Notes: generated by a model from the letters alone, not told the origin. A DNA stretch of 8,224 nucleotides from JAWXCM01 sp034408745 (GCA_034408745.1 JAWXCM010000271.1:1-8224), one strand, 5' to 3'. Shown: positions 1-6,382, counted from the first letter of the stretch. Made by a program: numbers and translations.

Positions 1-110
1 ACCTCGTTGTGCGACGCGCTTTCCTTCAAATAGGTGAAATAGCCCGACGTGATCCGGCTGGCGTCGGGCTATTTCACCTATTTGAAGGAAAGCGCGTCGC
101 ACAACGAGGT
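1..110. repeat. Perfect 49-bp inverted repeat (foldback) at the left end
   Basis: Bases 1-49 are the exact reverse complement of bases 62-110, leaving a 12-base loop at 50-61. The right arm is in frame with the spermidine-synthase-like coding region and gives a natural-looking motif (YFTYLKES). The left arm is the antisense of the same bases and interrupts the gene just upstream. The arm begins exactly at base 1, so it may extend beyond the window. A long perfect palindrome that mirrors coding sequence at a sequence end is typical of a foldback chimera from amplification, library preparation or assembly. A genuine genomic inversion-duplication cannot be excluded from sequence alone. Confidence 0.95.
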
Positions 111-513
111 GGTGGAGGGCGACGGGCGGCTGGTTCTGGAGCGGGAATCGCCGCAGGAATTCGATGTGCTGGTGGTGGACGCGTTCACTGGCGACAGTGT
201 CCCTACGCACCTTCTGACTCGCGAGGCGATGGCGATTTACACGCGGCATCTGCGGCCTGACGGCATTCTTGCGATGCACATATCGAACACGGCTCTGGAT
301 ATTGAACCGGTGGTGGAAGGGATCGCCGGGGGAAGCGGGTTTCATACTCGAATTTTCGAGGTTCAGCCGGATAAGACGCTGCGGCGTGCGAATTCGAAAT
401 GGGCTCTGCTGAGCCGCAACCCGGCGCTGGTGCAGGAGGGGCGGGCGATTCGGGGAATCGCCGGGATGCGCCCGTGGACCGACGATTACAACAGCCTGTG
501 GCCCATTCTTTAA
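49..513 (+). CDS. Spermidine-synthase-like protein, C-terminal part (5' truncated)
   Basis: This is the C-terminal half of a polyamine aminopropyltransferase-like Rossmann protein, in the style of the MFS/spermidine-synthase fusion proteins. Counting from the GTG at 49, a GDGR motif lies at residues 24-27 and a VVDAFTGDS segment at 42-50, followed by PTHLLTREA and then RPDGILAMHISN at 69-80. These match the decarboxy-SAM/SAM-binding region and the following strand of the family. The C-terminal WTDDYNSLWPIL ending is also characteristic. The N-terminal part (SAM-binding glycine motif and any membrane domain) is missing because the foldback at 1-110 replaces it. The GTG at 49 is therefore probably not a true start. 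Just before it, codons 43-48 read Pro-Asp, which fits the family pattern Asn-Pro-x-Val, so genuine sequence may reach to about 43. Substrate is not determinable; many such fusions have no proven aminopropyl transfer activity. Confidence 0.8.
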   Translation: MIRLASGYFTYLKESASHNEVVEGDGRLVLERESPQEFDVLVVDAFTGDSVPTHLLTREAMAIYTRHLRPDGILAMHISNTALDIEPVVEGIAGGSGFHTRIFEVQPDKTLRRANSKWALLSRNPALVQEGRAIRGIAGMRPWTDDYNSLWPIL

Positions 514-547
514 GTAGTCGCCATGGGTATAGAATGGCCACGGCAGG
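495..547 (+). promoter_or_regulatory. Imperfect hairpin spanning the gene junction and overlapping the next ribosome binding site
   Basis: Three paired blocks are visible: 495-498 CCTG with 544-547 CAGG, 499-503 TGGCC with 536-540 GGCCA, and 505-509 ATTCT with 531-535 AGAAT. There is a single-base bulge at 504 and a three-base bulge at 541-543, giving 14 pairs around a loop of about 21 bases. The left arm lies in the last codons of the spermidine-synthase-like gene. The right arm takes in part of the AGGTGA ribosome binding site (545-550) of the enolase-family gene starting at 558. It could act as a weak terminator of the upstream gene or as an mRNA structure that hides the binding site. No T-run follows, so a standard intrinsic terminator is unlikely. 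Confidence 0.4.
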
Positions 548-557
548 TGAATCTGGT

Positions 558-1940
558 ATGAAACAAACCACTCGAAAGCTGATGGGCTCGTCATGGCGCA
601 CGCCCAGCCGGCGGGGCGTCCTGAAGACGTTCGGCGCGGCCGCGGCGGCTACTTTCTGGGCTGACTCGCAGCTGGAAGCCTGGCAGTCGCAGGTAAATAC
701 GAATTCGAAGCCGTCCGATTTGAAGATCACCGATTTGCGGACCGCAACGGTGGTCGGGGCACCGATGAAATGCCCTTTGATTCGAATCGACACCAATCAG
801 GGAGTTTACGGGCTGGGTGAAGTGCGCGATGGCGCGAGCAAGAATTATGCTCTCACGCTGAAGAGGCTGTTACTGGGAGAAAATCCCTGTAATGTCGACA
901 AGATTTTCCGGAAAATCAAACAATTTGGCGGGCATGCGCGGCAGGGTGGGGGCGTGTGCGGCGTCGAGATGGCGCTGTGGGATATCGCCGGCAAGGCTTA
1001 CAACGTACCCGCGTATCAACTGCTGGGCGGCAAGTTCCGCGACCGTGTCCGCTGCTATGCGGACACGACGGAATCGCACGACGCGAAGGTGTTCGGCGAC
1101 CGGCTGAAGAAGCGCATGACAGAGAATGGCTTCACGTTCCTCAAGATGGACCTTGGGGTGGATCTGGTGGAGGGTACGCCGGGGATGCTGACGCGGCCTC
1201 TGGGGATCGATTCGAGGCAGGCCAGCGGCATTCAGCACATGTTTACGGGCATGGAACTCACGCATAAAGGCGTGGAGACCATGGCTGAGTTCGTGGGGCA
1301 AATTCGATCGATCATCGGGATGGACGTGCCGCTGGCGGCCGACCACTTCGGGCATATCGGACTGAATTCGTGCATCCGTCTTGGCAAGGCTCTGGAGAAG
1401 TACAACATGGCCTGGCTGGAGGACATGGTGCCGTGGCAGTACACAGATCACATGAAGCAGATCACGGACGCGGTGGATATTCCGATCCTCACCGGTGAGG
1501 ACATCTACCTGAAGGAACCCTTCGAAGTTCTTTGCAAGGCTCACGCGGTCGACATTATCCACCCGGATCTGGCGACGTCGGGCGGGCTGCTGGAGACCAA
1601 GAAGATCGGCGACATGGCGCAGAGTTACGGGGTTCCGATGGCGATGCACTTCGCCGGGTCGCCCATATCGTTCATGGCGAATGTCCACTGCGCGGCGGCG
1701 ACGGAAAATTTCCTGGCGCTGGAACATCATTCGGTGGACGTGCCGTGGTGGGAGAGCCTGGTGGAAGGGGAGAAGCCGCTGTTTAGCAAGGGCTTTGCCA
1801 ATGTCCCGAACCGGCCGGGGCTGGGCGTTACGCTGAACGACGACGTCGTGAAACAGCATCTGGACCCGACGGACAAGGGTTTCTTTGAACCTACTCCGCA
1901 GTGGAACAGCGAACGGGTGAACGACCGTCTCTGGAGCTGA
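558..1940 (+). CDS. Tat-exported mandelate racemase/muconate lactonizing family protein (enolase superfamily)
   Basis: This 460-residue protein belongs to the enolase superfamily, whose members abstract a proton alpha to a carboxylate and often dehydrate or epimerise sugar acids. The ATG at 558 is chosen because AGGTGA at 545-550 is well spaced and the N-terminus then forms a Tat signal: twin Arg at 18-19 (SRRGVLK) followed by the Ala-rich stretch GAAAAATFWA at 26-35. Export to the periplasm is inferred. The capping domain spans roughly 55-175 and the barrel follows. Likely metal ligands are Asp262 (in DHFGH), Glu288 (WLEDM) and Glu314 (TGEDIY). LKMD at 195-198 sits where the family carries its KxK/KxD motif. 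Asp337 (HPDLATSGG) and His364 (AMHFAGSP) could form the His-Asp dyad seen in the mandelate racemase subgroup, with Glu389 (ALEHH) at the eighth strand. All catalytic positions appear intact. The substrate is unknown; a sugar-acid dehydratase is plausible. A longer in-frame reading from 399 is rejected because it overlaps the upstream gene. Confidence 0.9.
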   Translation: MKQTTRKLMGSSWRTPSRRGVLKTFGAAAAATFWADSQLEAWQSQVNTNSKPSDLKITDLRTATVVGAPMKCPLIRIDTNQGVYGLGEVRDGASKNYALTLKRLLLGENPCNVDKIFRKIKQFGGHARQGGGVCGVEMALWDIAGKAYNVPAYQLLGGKFRDRVRCYADTTESHDAKVFGDRLKKRMTENGFTFLKMDLGVDLVEGTPGMLTRPLGIDSRQASGIQHMFTGMELTHKGVETMAEFVGQIRSIIGMDVPLAADHFGHIGLNSCIRLGKALEKYNMAWLEDMVPWQYTDHMKQITDAVDIPILTGEDIYLKEPFEVLCKAHAVDIIHPDLATSGGLLETKKIGDMAQSYGVPMAMHFAGSPISFMANVHCAAATENFLALEHHSVDVPWWESLVEGEKPLFSKGFANVPNRPGLGVTLNDDVVKQHLDPTDKGFFEPTPQWNSERVNDRLWS

Positions 1941-2009
1941 GGATCGATCGGCGACATTGACCGCAAGAATTGACTGGCGATGCTGGCCGGCGGAACGTAT
2001 TCTCTAACC

Positions 2010-2900
2010 ATGACGAACGCGGAACGCTGGTCGGCATACGAACGAAGGGAGCGCGACGCTCGCTTCATCATCGCGGTAAGAACCACCAAAATTTATTGCC
2101 GGCCTTCGTGTCCGGCGCGGCGTCCGAAGCCGGAAAATGTGACGTTGTATGACACGGTGGCCGAGGCTCGGGAGGCTGGGTTTAGGGCGTGTAAGCGGTG
2201 CAAGCCGGATGATGAGCTGGAGCCTCGGGCGGGGCTGGTGGCGGATTTGTGCCGTTTTATGGAGGCGAATCGGGAGCGGCGCATCACGCTGGAAGAGCTT
2301 AGCGAGTTTGCGGGACTGTCGCCGTTTCACCTGCAGCGGACGTTTCGGGCGGAGCTGGGAGTTAGCCCGCGGGAGTATCTGGCGGCGCTGCGAAGGCGGG
2401 AGTCGGCTCCTGGCGATGTGGTCACTTATGGGTTCTTTGAATCGGCACTGGGACCGGGGTTGATCGCGGAGACGCGGCAGGGTGTTTGCGCGGTAAGTTT
2501 CAGCGCGGATCGGGGGGAACTGCTGACGTGGCTTCGGGAGCAGATGCCTTACGCGACGCTGGGTGAAGGCGTGGTCGACAACGCGGTGCGGGGGCTGCTG
2601 GAGTACATCGAGACAGGGTCGAGCGACCTGCCGCTGGATGTTCGGGGCACGGTATTTCAGCAGAAGGTATGGAACGCGCTGCGGTCGATTCCGCCGGGAG
2701 AGACGCGCACGTATGAGCAACTGGCCAGCGCCTCCGGGCGACCTGACGCGACTCGCGCGGCGGGGACGGCGTGCGGCAGCAATCGCATTGCGGTGCTGAT
2801 CCCTTGCCACCGGGCGCTGCGGAAGGACGGTGGGCTGGGCGGGTATCGGTGGGGGCTCGATATTAAACGCGAGATGCTGAAGAGGGAATTGAAGGCGTGA
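2010..2900 (+). CDS. ada: Ada-type methylphosphotriester / O6-methylguanine-DNA methyltransferase with shortened AraC domain
   Basis: This 296-residue protein repairs alkylated DNA by moving methyl groups onto its own cysteines. The N-terminal zinc domain has Cys30, Cys34, Cys61 and Cys64 (YCRPSC and CKRC), matching the Ada methylphosphotriester acceptor site. One AraC-type helix-turn-helix follows at about 93-124 (TLEELSEFAGLSPFHLQR). The C-terminal methyltransferase domain runs from about 138 to the end and has FQQKVW at 216-221, the active site PCHR with Cys266, and GGYRWG near the end. E. coli Ada is 354 residues. The difference is explained by absence of the second helix-turn-helix: after REYLAALRRR (121-130) the protein passes almost directly into the methyltransferase N-terminal subdomain. 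Repair functions therefore look intact but DNA-binding activation may not be. The start at 2010 is preferred over ATG 1980 because the N-terminus then aligns with Ada (xxERWxAxxxRD). Neither has a strong ribosome binding site. The stop overlaps the next start by 4 bp (GTGA). Confidence 0.9.
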   Translation: MTNAERWSAYERRERDARFIIAVRTTKIYCRPSCPARRPKPENVTLYDTVAEAREAGFRACKRCKPDDELEPRAGLVADLCRFMEANRERRITLEELSEFAGLSPFHLQRTFRAELGVSPREYLAALRRRESAPGDVVTYGFFESALGPGLIAETRQGVCAVSFSADRGELLTWLREQMPYATLGEGVVDNAVRGLLEYIETGSSDLPLDVRGTVFQQKVWNALRSIPPGETRTYEQLASASGRPDATRAAGTACGSNRIAVLIPCHRALRKDGGLGGYRWGLDIKREMLKRELKA

Positions 2901-3700
2901 TCATTACCGATGCGCTGGCTTCGCGGCTGGAATACGCTGAGGCGGTAGATGGGGCGGGGTGTGTGGATGCGGCGTGCCGGCTCAACCGGGATATCGGTGC
3001 GGCGGTGGCTGGTGTCGCGGGCGGGGTGCTCACGTTTTGCGGCGTGGATTCGCCACTGACGCATGCCACGGGCGTCGGGATGAATGGTCCTGTGACGGTG
3101 GAGGAGGTGGATGCGATTGAGCACTTCTTTCTGAGCCGGGGCGCCGCGGTGGCGATTGATGTGTGCCCGCACTCGGATCCAACTCTGCGCGATATTTTGT
3201 CGCAACGCGGGTATCGGATTACGGAGTTCAGCAACGTGGTGGTTCGGGAGCTGCCTGCGGGGTCGCTGCCCGAAACGCCGGAGTCGCTGGTGATCCGGAC
3301 GGCTGAGCCGGATGAGATCGAGCTGTACGCTACCACCACGGTGCGCGGGTTTTTCGGTCGAAATACGATGACGGAGGAGGAGCACACGCTGGGCCGAATG
3401 CTGTTCCAGATGCCGTGTACTACGAGTCTGCTGGCGTTTCTGGCGGGGGAAGCGGTGGGTGGCGGCGGAGTGTCGATGCGAAACGGGGTGGCTTCGTTCT
3501 TCGGCGATGCCACGTTGAGGGATTCGCGTGGGCGGGGGATCCAGAGTGGGGTTATCGTGGAGCGCCTGCGGATCGCCTCAGGGGCGGGGTGCGCCATTGC
3601 GGTGGCGGGCACGCAACCCGGGAGTGTGTCGCAGAGGAATTACCAGAGGCTCGGGTTCCAGGTCGCTTACACGCGGGTGACGATGCTGCGCGAGGGGTGA
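2897..3700 (+). CDS. GNAT family N-acetyltransferase
   Basis: This 267-residue protein has a C-terminal GNAT fold. The acetyl-CoA pyrophosphate-binding motif A is visible at 204-220 as DATLRDSRGRGIQSGVI, containing the RGRGIQ version of the Q/RxxGxG/A loop. Motif B follows at 243-263 with RNYQRLGF and YTRVTM, the usual ending of small GNAT enzymes. The N-terminal 125 or so residues are less conserved and may be a second, degenerate GNAT-like half, since SQRGYRITEF at 102-111 resembles the motif B GF/GY turn. The substrate is unknown. GTG at 2897 is chosen because it overlaps the ada stop (GTGA) and has AGAGGGA at 2881-2887 upstream, implying translational coupling with ada. The gene ends at 3700, directly abutting the stop of the convergent gene. 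Confidence 0.82.
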   Translation: MIITDALASRLEYAEAVDGAGCVDAACRLNRDIGAAVAGVAGGVLTFCGVDSPLTHATGVGMNGPVTVEEVDAIEHFFLSRGAAVAIDVCPHSDPTLRDILSQRGYRITEFSNVVVRELPAGSLPETPESLVIRTAEPDEIELYATTTVRGFFGRNTMTEEEHTLGRMLFQMPCTTSLLAFLAGEAVGGGGVSMRNGVASFFGDATLRDSRGRGIQSGVIVERLRIASGAGCAIAVAGTQPGSVSQRNYQRLGFQVAYTRVTMLREG

Positions 3701-4249
3701 TTATAAGCTGCGCCAGCTCAGCCAGACGATGGCGGCAAGCCATGCCAGCAGGGCTTTGTACTCCTCATTGCGCATGTACAGATCCCAGCGGAACAGCGTG
3801 ACTTTCTGCCCTGTGGGCGGGGTGCGGTCAACGGGGATCAGGAGTGGCGTTCGCCTGCGGTACTCCTCATAGTGCGGGAAGAGCTTGAGTAAGTGCTGCT
3901 CTTCGAGCTCGATTACAGGCAGATAGACGAACCAGAACACGGCGGTGTAGAGGACGGCCAGTTCCCAGCGCACCGAAACGATGACGAGGCCGGTAGCTAC
4001 CAGCAGTGTCCCGCCATAGAGGGGATTGCGAATGTAGCTGTATGGTCCCGCCATGGCGAGCGATTCGTTTTTAGCGAGGTACCCGGCGGCCCATGCTCGC
4101 AGGGCGAGGCCGGCCAGAGATATTGGGATTCCCATGGTGAGCGATTCGGCCGTGGGGCGTGCCAGCCAGATGAGGCTGATGGCGAGCAGAAAGCCGGACG
4201 GGACACGCAGCTTCGCTACTGCGTCGGCATAGCGTTTCGGGAAACTCAC
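3701..4249 (-). CDS. Isoprenylcysteine/phospholipid methyltransferase-type integral membrane protein
   Basis: This 182-residue membrane protein has hydrophobic segments at about 17-31, 38-56, 79-93, 96-112 and 165-179. The signature GPYSYIRNPLYGG at 68-80 corresponds to the GPYxxxRHPxY SAM-binding motif of the isoprenylcysteine carboxyl methyltransferase/PEMT superfamily, with Asn75 in place of the usual His. The paired acidic residues Glu116-Glu117 followed by LLKLFPHYEEYRRR at 121-133 match the conserved C-terminal EExxLxxxFxxYxxY block. Bacterial members methylate lipids or small molecules, and the substrate here is unknown. The GTG start at 4249 overlaps the upstream glycosyltransferase stop (GTGA), with a GGAG ribosome binding site about 8 bases upstream inside that gene. 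It is the last gene of the minus-strand cluster. The C-terminal tail after residue 140 is longer than the minimal family core and ends in one more hydrophobic helix. Confidence 0.82.
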   Translation of the reverse strand: MSFPKRYADAVAKLRVPSGFLLAISLIWLARPTAESLTMGIPISLAGLALRAWAAGYLAKNESLAMAGPYSYIRNPLYGGTLLVATGLVIVSVRWELAVLYTAVFWFVYLPVIELEEQHLLKLFPHYEEYRRRTPLLIPVDRTPPTGQKVTLFRWDLYMRNEEYKALLAWLAAIVWLSWRSL

Positions 4250-5175
4250 AGCTGATGCTCCAGAGCGGTGAAGACCTCGGCTGGTGTCACGGCGCGCATC
4301 GCCGGGTCCATGACAGGGCGGCGTTTGTATGAGGTTGTCGCTCCGGGATTACGAATCACCCGGATGGTGTTTCCATAGGGTCCGTTGCGGGCAGGATCGG
4401 TTGGACCGAATATCGCGACGCCGGGCCGGCCCAGTGCCGCGGCGAGATGCAGGGGTCCGCTGTCGACACCGACTATCGCGGAGGCTCGCCGAATCGCGTG
4501 GATCAGCCCTGGGATTCCGGAGACGTGCGGAACCGTGTTGGCGGCGGTCACAACGGACGGCGCATTGAGCACCAGTTCAAACCCACGCTGTCTTAAAAGC
4601 ACACCCAATTCAGAATAGTATTCTAACGGCCACTGCTTGCTGATCCATCCCGCGAGAGGGCATGCCAGTACGAACGGGACTGCCGGTAAACTGCCTTCCG
4701 GTTCGCCGGGTGGCAGGGGGAAGGCGATGCCGTTGGAGGTGGCTCCCGCAGCGGCTGCGAGCTCCAGGTTGCGGTCGACTACATGGGTCGAATTCGGTGT
4801 CACGGTGCGGGAGTAGAAGAGCGCTGCGAGGGATTCGCGGGCTGCGGAACGGTGCATTCCAATGATGCGTTCGGGGCTCGCGAAATGGCAGACTAATGCG
4901 GATTTGATCAGGCCCTGGAAGTCGACTGCCAGGTCGATCTGGGCTGCCTTGAGATTCCGGCGCAGGGTGCGGATGGCGGTGAGGCTGCGTCGGTTGACGT
5001 ATTCCAGTTTGTCGACTGCGCCATTGTGTTCGAGCAGGGGTGCCCAACGCTGCTCGACGGCCCAGGTGATCTGCGCTTCGGGGAAGCTGCGGCGGAGGCT
5101 GACTACGGCGGGCAGGGTGTGGATGATGTCGCCCATGGCTCCCATGCGCACTACGAGAATTTTCCGCGGCGTCAT
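4246..5175 (-). CDS. Glycosyltransferase family 9 (ADP-heptose:LPS heptosyltransferase I-like)
   Basis: This 309-residue protein resembles WaaC/RfaC, which adds heptose to lipid A-Kdo at the cytoplasmic face of the inner membrane. The N-terminal RMGAMGDIIHTLPA at 10-23 matches the acceptor-side motif, with Asp16 equivalent to the proposed catalytic base. VDFQGLIKSAL at 84-94 is also a family hallmark. In the nucleotide-sugar half, GWISKQWP at 176-183 has the conserved Lys180, and VDSGPLHLAAALGRP at 237-251 carries the DSGxxHLA motif, followed by AIFGPTDPARNGPYG at 254-268. Length fits the family. The donor may be ADP-heptose or another nucleotide sugar. The ATG start overlaps the upstream gene stop (ATGA), with GGAAAG as a plausible ribosome binding site. 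The stop overlaps the downstream membrane methyltransferase start. The nucleotidyltransferase-like neighbour supports an envelope glycan role. Confidence 0.88.
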   Translation of the reverse strand: MTPRKILVVRMGAMGDIIHTLPAVVSLRRSFPEAQITWAVEQRWAPLLEHNGAVDKLEYVNRRSLTAIRTLRRNLKAAQIDLAVDFQGLIKSALVCHFASPERIIGMHRSAARESLAALFYSRTVTPNSTHVVDRNLELAAAAGATSNGIAFPLPPGEPEGSLPAVPFVLACPLAGWISKQWPLEYYSELGVLLRQRGFELVLNAPSVVTAANTVPHVSGIPGLIHAIRRASAIVGVDSGPLHLAAALGRPGVAIFGPTDPARNGPYGNTIRVIRNPGATTSYKRRPVMDPAMRAVTPAEVFTALEHQL

Positions 5176-5630
5176 GCGCGCGGCTTTCCGCTGCGGTCGA
5201 ACACATGCTGCCGCAGATCATTGCACCATGCTGCATCTTTTTCGCGGAGGTCGACCACGGTATCAGCTTCGAAATGGTCTGTGGGATCGGCGAGTACGAG
5301 GTCGACTGCATGGAGCGCGGCGAGCATTTCGGCGCGAGCCTGGCGGGTCAGGAGAGGGTGCCCCGGGAGGTCATGGATGGCGACGATCAGGGTGCTGTTG
5401 GCGTGTTGCGCGCGTAGTTCGCGGAGCGTTCTGGCATGTTCGGCAAAATACGGATCGAAGTAGCCGAGTACGAGCGTGACGGGCCTTTGCGCCCGAGCCG
5501 CTGCCTCGGGCGTAACAATTTTGGTACGCGTGTCCAGAAGCTTCAGAATAGCGCGAGGATCTGACCAGGGTAGGTGTGGCGGTCTTGAGAGACCGCCGCA
5601 GGCCTGGGGGCCTGCCCCCCTCAATGTCAC
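5172..5630 (-). CDS. Degenerate cytidylyltransferase-like (HldE/RfaE C-terminal-type) protein
   Basis: This 152-residue frame contains a nucleotidyltransferase-like core from about residue 49. VTLVLGYFDPYFAEHARTL (51-69) aligns with the family pattern GxFDxxHxGHxxxL, but the first His is Phe62 and the Gly is Glu64; only His65 remains. LIVAIHD (81-87) follows at the nucleotide-binding strand. HPLLTRQARAEMLAALHAVDLVL (91-113) matches the region of HldE-type adenylyltransferases that precedes VDxVVxF. Catalysis is therefore doubtful and a binding or scaffold role is possible. Its stop overlaps the downstream glycosyltransferase start (ATGA). The start is uncertain: GTG at 5630 overlaps the upstream methyltransferase stop (GTGA) but has no ribosome binding site, and residues 4-18 are encoded by the double-hairpin repeat at 5578-5620. 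No ATG, GTG or TTG lies between that repeat and the core. The segment DPRAILKLLDTRTKIV (24-39) looks like genuine family N-terminus. Confidence 0.7.
   Translation of the reverse strand: MTLRGAGPQACGGLSRPPHLPWSDPRAILKLLDTRTKIVTPEAAARAQRPVTLVLGYFDPYFAEHARTLRELRAQHANSTLIVAIHDLPGHPLLTRQARAEMLAALHAVDLVLADPTDHFEADTVVDLREKDAAWCNDLRQHVFDRSGKPRA
5578..5620. repeat. Double-hairpin repeat, copy 1
   Basis: Two adjacent perfect hairpins are followed by a C-run. Stem 1 is GGCGGTCT (5578-5585), loop TGAG, AGACCGCC (5590-5597). Stem 2 is GCAGGCC (5598-5604), loop TGGG, GGCCTGC (5609-5615). CCCCC follows at 5616-5620. The architecture, stem lengths and spacing are identical to the copy at 7244-7286, while several stem bases differ in a compensating way. 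It lies inside the first codons of the minus-strand gene that begins at 5630, eight bases inside the stop of the preceding gene. It resembles REP-type palindromic elements in form, but I do not recognise a named family. Confidence 0.85.
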
Positions 5631-6376
5631 GTTTTATCTGGAGGCTTGAGGGCCTTCACGGCTATCGCCGCGGAATGGCCGGAGGGAAATCGATAGTGTC
5701 CCAGAAGGCGGAGAAAGTGCGGGTCGTCAAAGCCGGCCGCGCGGAGGATGGTGTCGATTTCGGTATCGGGGAATAGGCGGAGCCGGTGGGTTTCGTCGGT
5801 GCGGCGCCAGTGTCGGCCAACTTTGCGGAAGGCTGTGAGTTGCCGGACGAGGAGCAGCTTGTCCTTTTGCGGCAGCGCGTCGATGAGTATGGCCCAGTCC
5901 TCGCCAGTCCAGTGGCTGTGGCGTGGCATTCCGGCGGGGAATCGGCCGGGCTGGGCGAAGTCGAGGAGGAACATTCCGCCGGGGAGCAGTGCCTTCCAGA
6001 CGCGGCGGAAGAATCGTGTGATGGCTGCCGTGGAGCGGAGGTCGGCGGCGGCGTAGCTGAGGACCTCGCCGAGGCAGAGGATGGCTGAGGTGCGCGGGAT
6101 GGGGACGTCGAGAATGGAGCCCTGGCGGAACTCGGCTTCGGGGGCTTGCTTGCGCGCGAGGGCGAGCATGGATTCAGAGAGGTCGACGCCGAGGACGTTG
6201 TGGCCGGACAGGACGAGTTCGCGGGCGAGGATGCCGCTGCCGCAGCCGAGGTCGACTACAAGGCCGTCATGGCCGCCGTATCGCGCGAGGTAGTTGAGGA
6301 CGCCGGGTGTGGTGTTGAGTGCGTAGCTGCTGAAGCCCTGGTCGTGGATCCAGGCTACGTCGGTGTCGTATGTCAT
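5627..6376 (-). CDS. Class I SAM-dependent methyltransferase
   Basis: This 249-residue protein has a Rossmann methyltransferase fold. Motif I is VVDLGCGSGILA at 40-51, motif II is GVDLSESMLALAR at 63-75 with Asp65 as the ribose-binding acid, and SILDVPIP at 87-94 is the adenine-contact region. The post-motif segment ALLPGGMFLLDF lies in the middle of the protein. The C-terminal half (about 150-240) is a family-specific antiparallel region containing RLRLFPDTEIDTILRAAGF, as in small-molecule methyltransferases of the UbiE/Tam type. The substrate is unknown. It starts only 6 bases after the stop of the DUF1080 gene, with CGGGA immediately before the ATG rather than a well-spaced ribosome binding site, so coupling to the upstream gene is likely. 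Its stop overlaps the GTG of the nucleotidyltransferase-like gene. Confidence 0.88.
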   Translation of the reverse strand: MTYDTDVAWIHDQGFSSYALNTTPGVLNYLARYGGHDGLVVDLGCGSGILARELVLSGHNVLGVDLSESMLALARKQAPEAEFRQGSILDVPIPRTSAILCLGEVLSYAAADLRSTAAITRFFRRVWKALLPGGMFLLDFAQPGRFPAGMPRHSHWTGEDWAILIDALPQKDKLLLVRQLTAFRKVGRHWRRTDETHRLRLFPDTEIDTILRAAGFDDPHFLRLLGHYRFPSGHSAAIAVKALKPPDKT

Positions 6377-6382
6377 TCCCGT

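Noticed and set aside
9..260. Short plus-strand frame through the palindrome
   Set aside because: It lies out of frame with the spermidine-synthase-like motifs and starts in the mirrored arm.
870..1859. Long minus-strand open frame (329 codons) antisense to the enolase-family gene
   Set aside because: Composition is rich in Arg, His, Pro and Gln with no recognisable domain, the pattern expected opposite a GC-rich coding gene. The plus-strand protein has clear catalytic motifs.
1956..1967. Ada-box-like sequence (ATTGACCGCAA) before ada
   Set aside because: It lacks the AAT element and the six-base spacing of the E. coli Ada box (AAT-N6-GCAA), and the protein here seems to lack the second DNA-binding motif. 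Similarity is too weak to call.
2004..2810. Minus-strand frame of 268 codons opposite ada
   Set aside because: Arg/Pro-rich shadow with no domain; the Ada motifs on the plus strand are unambiguous.
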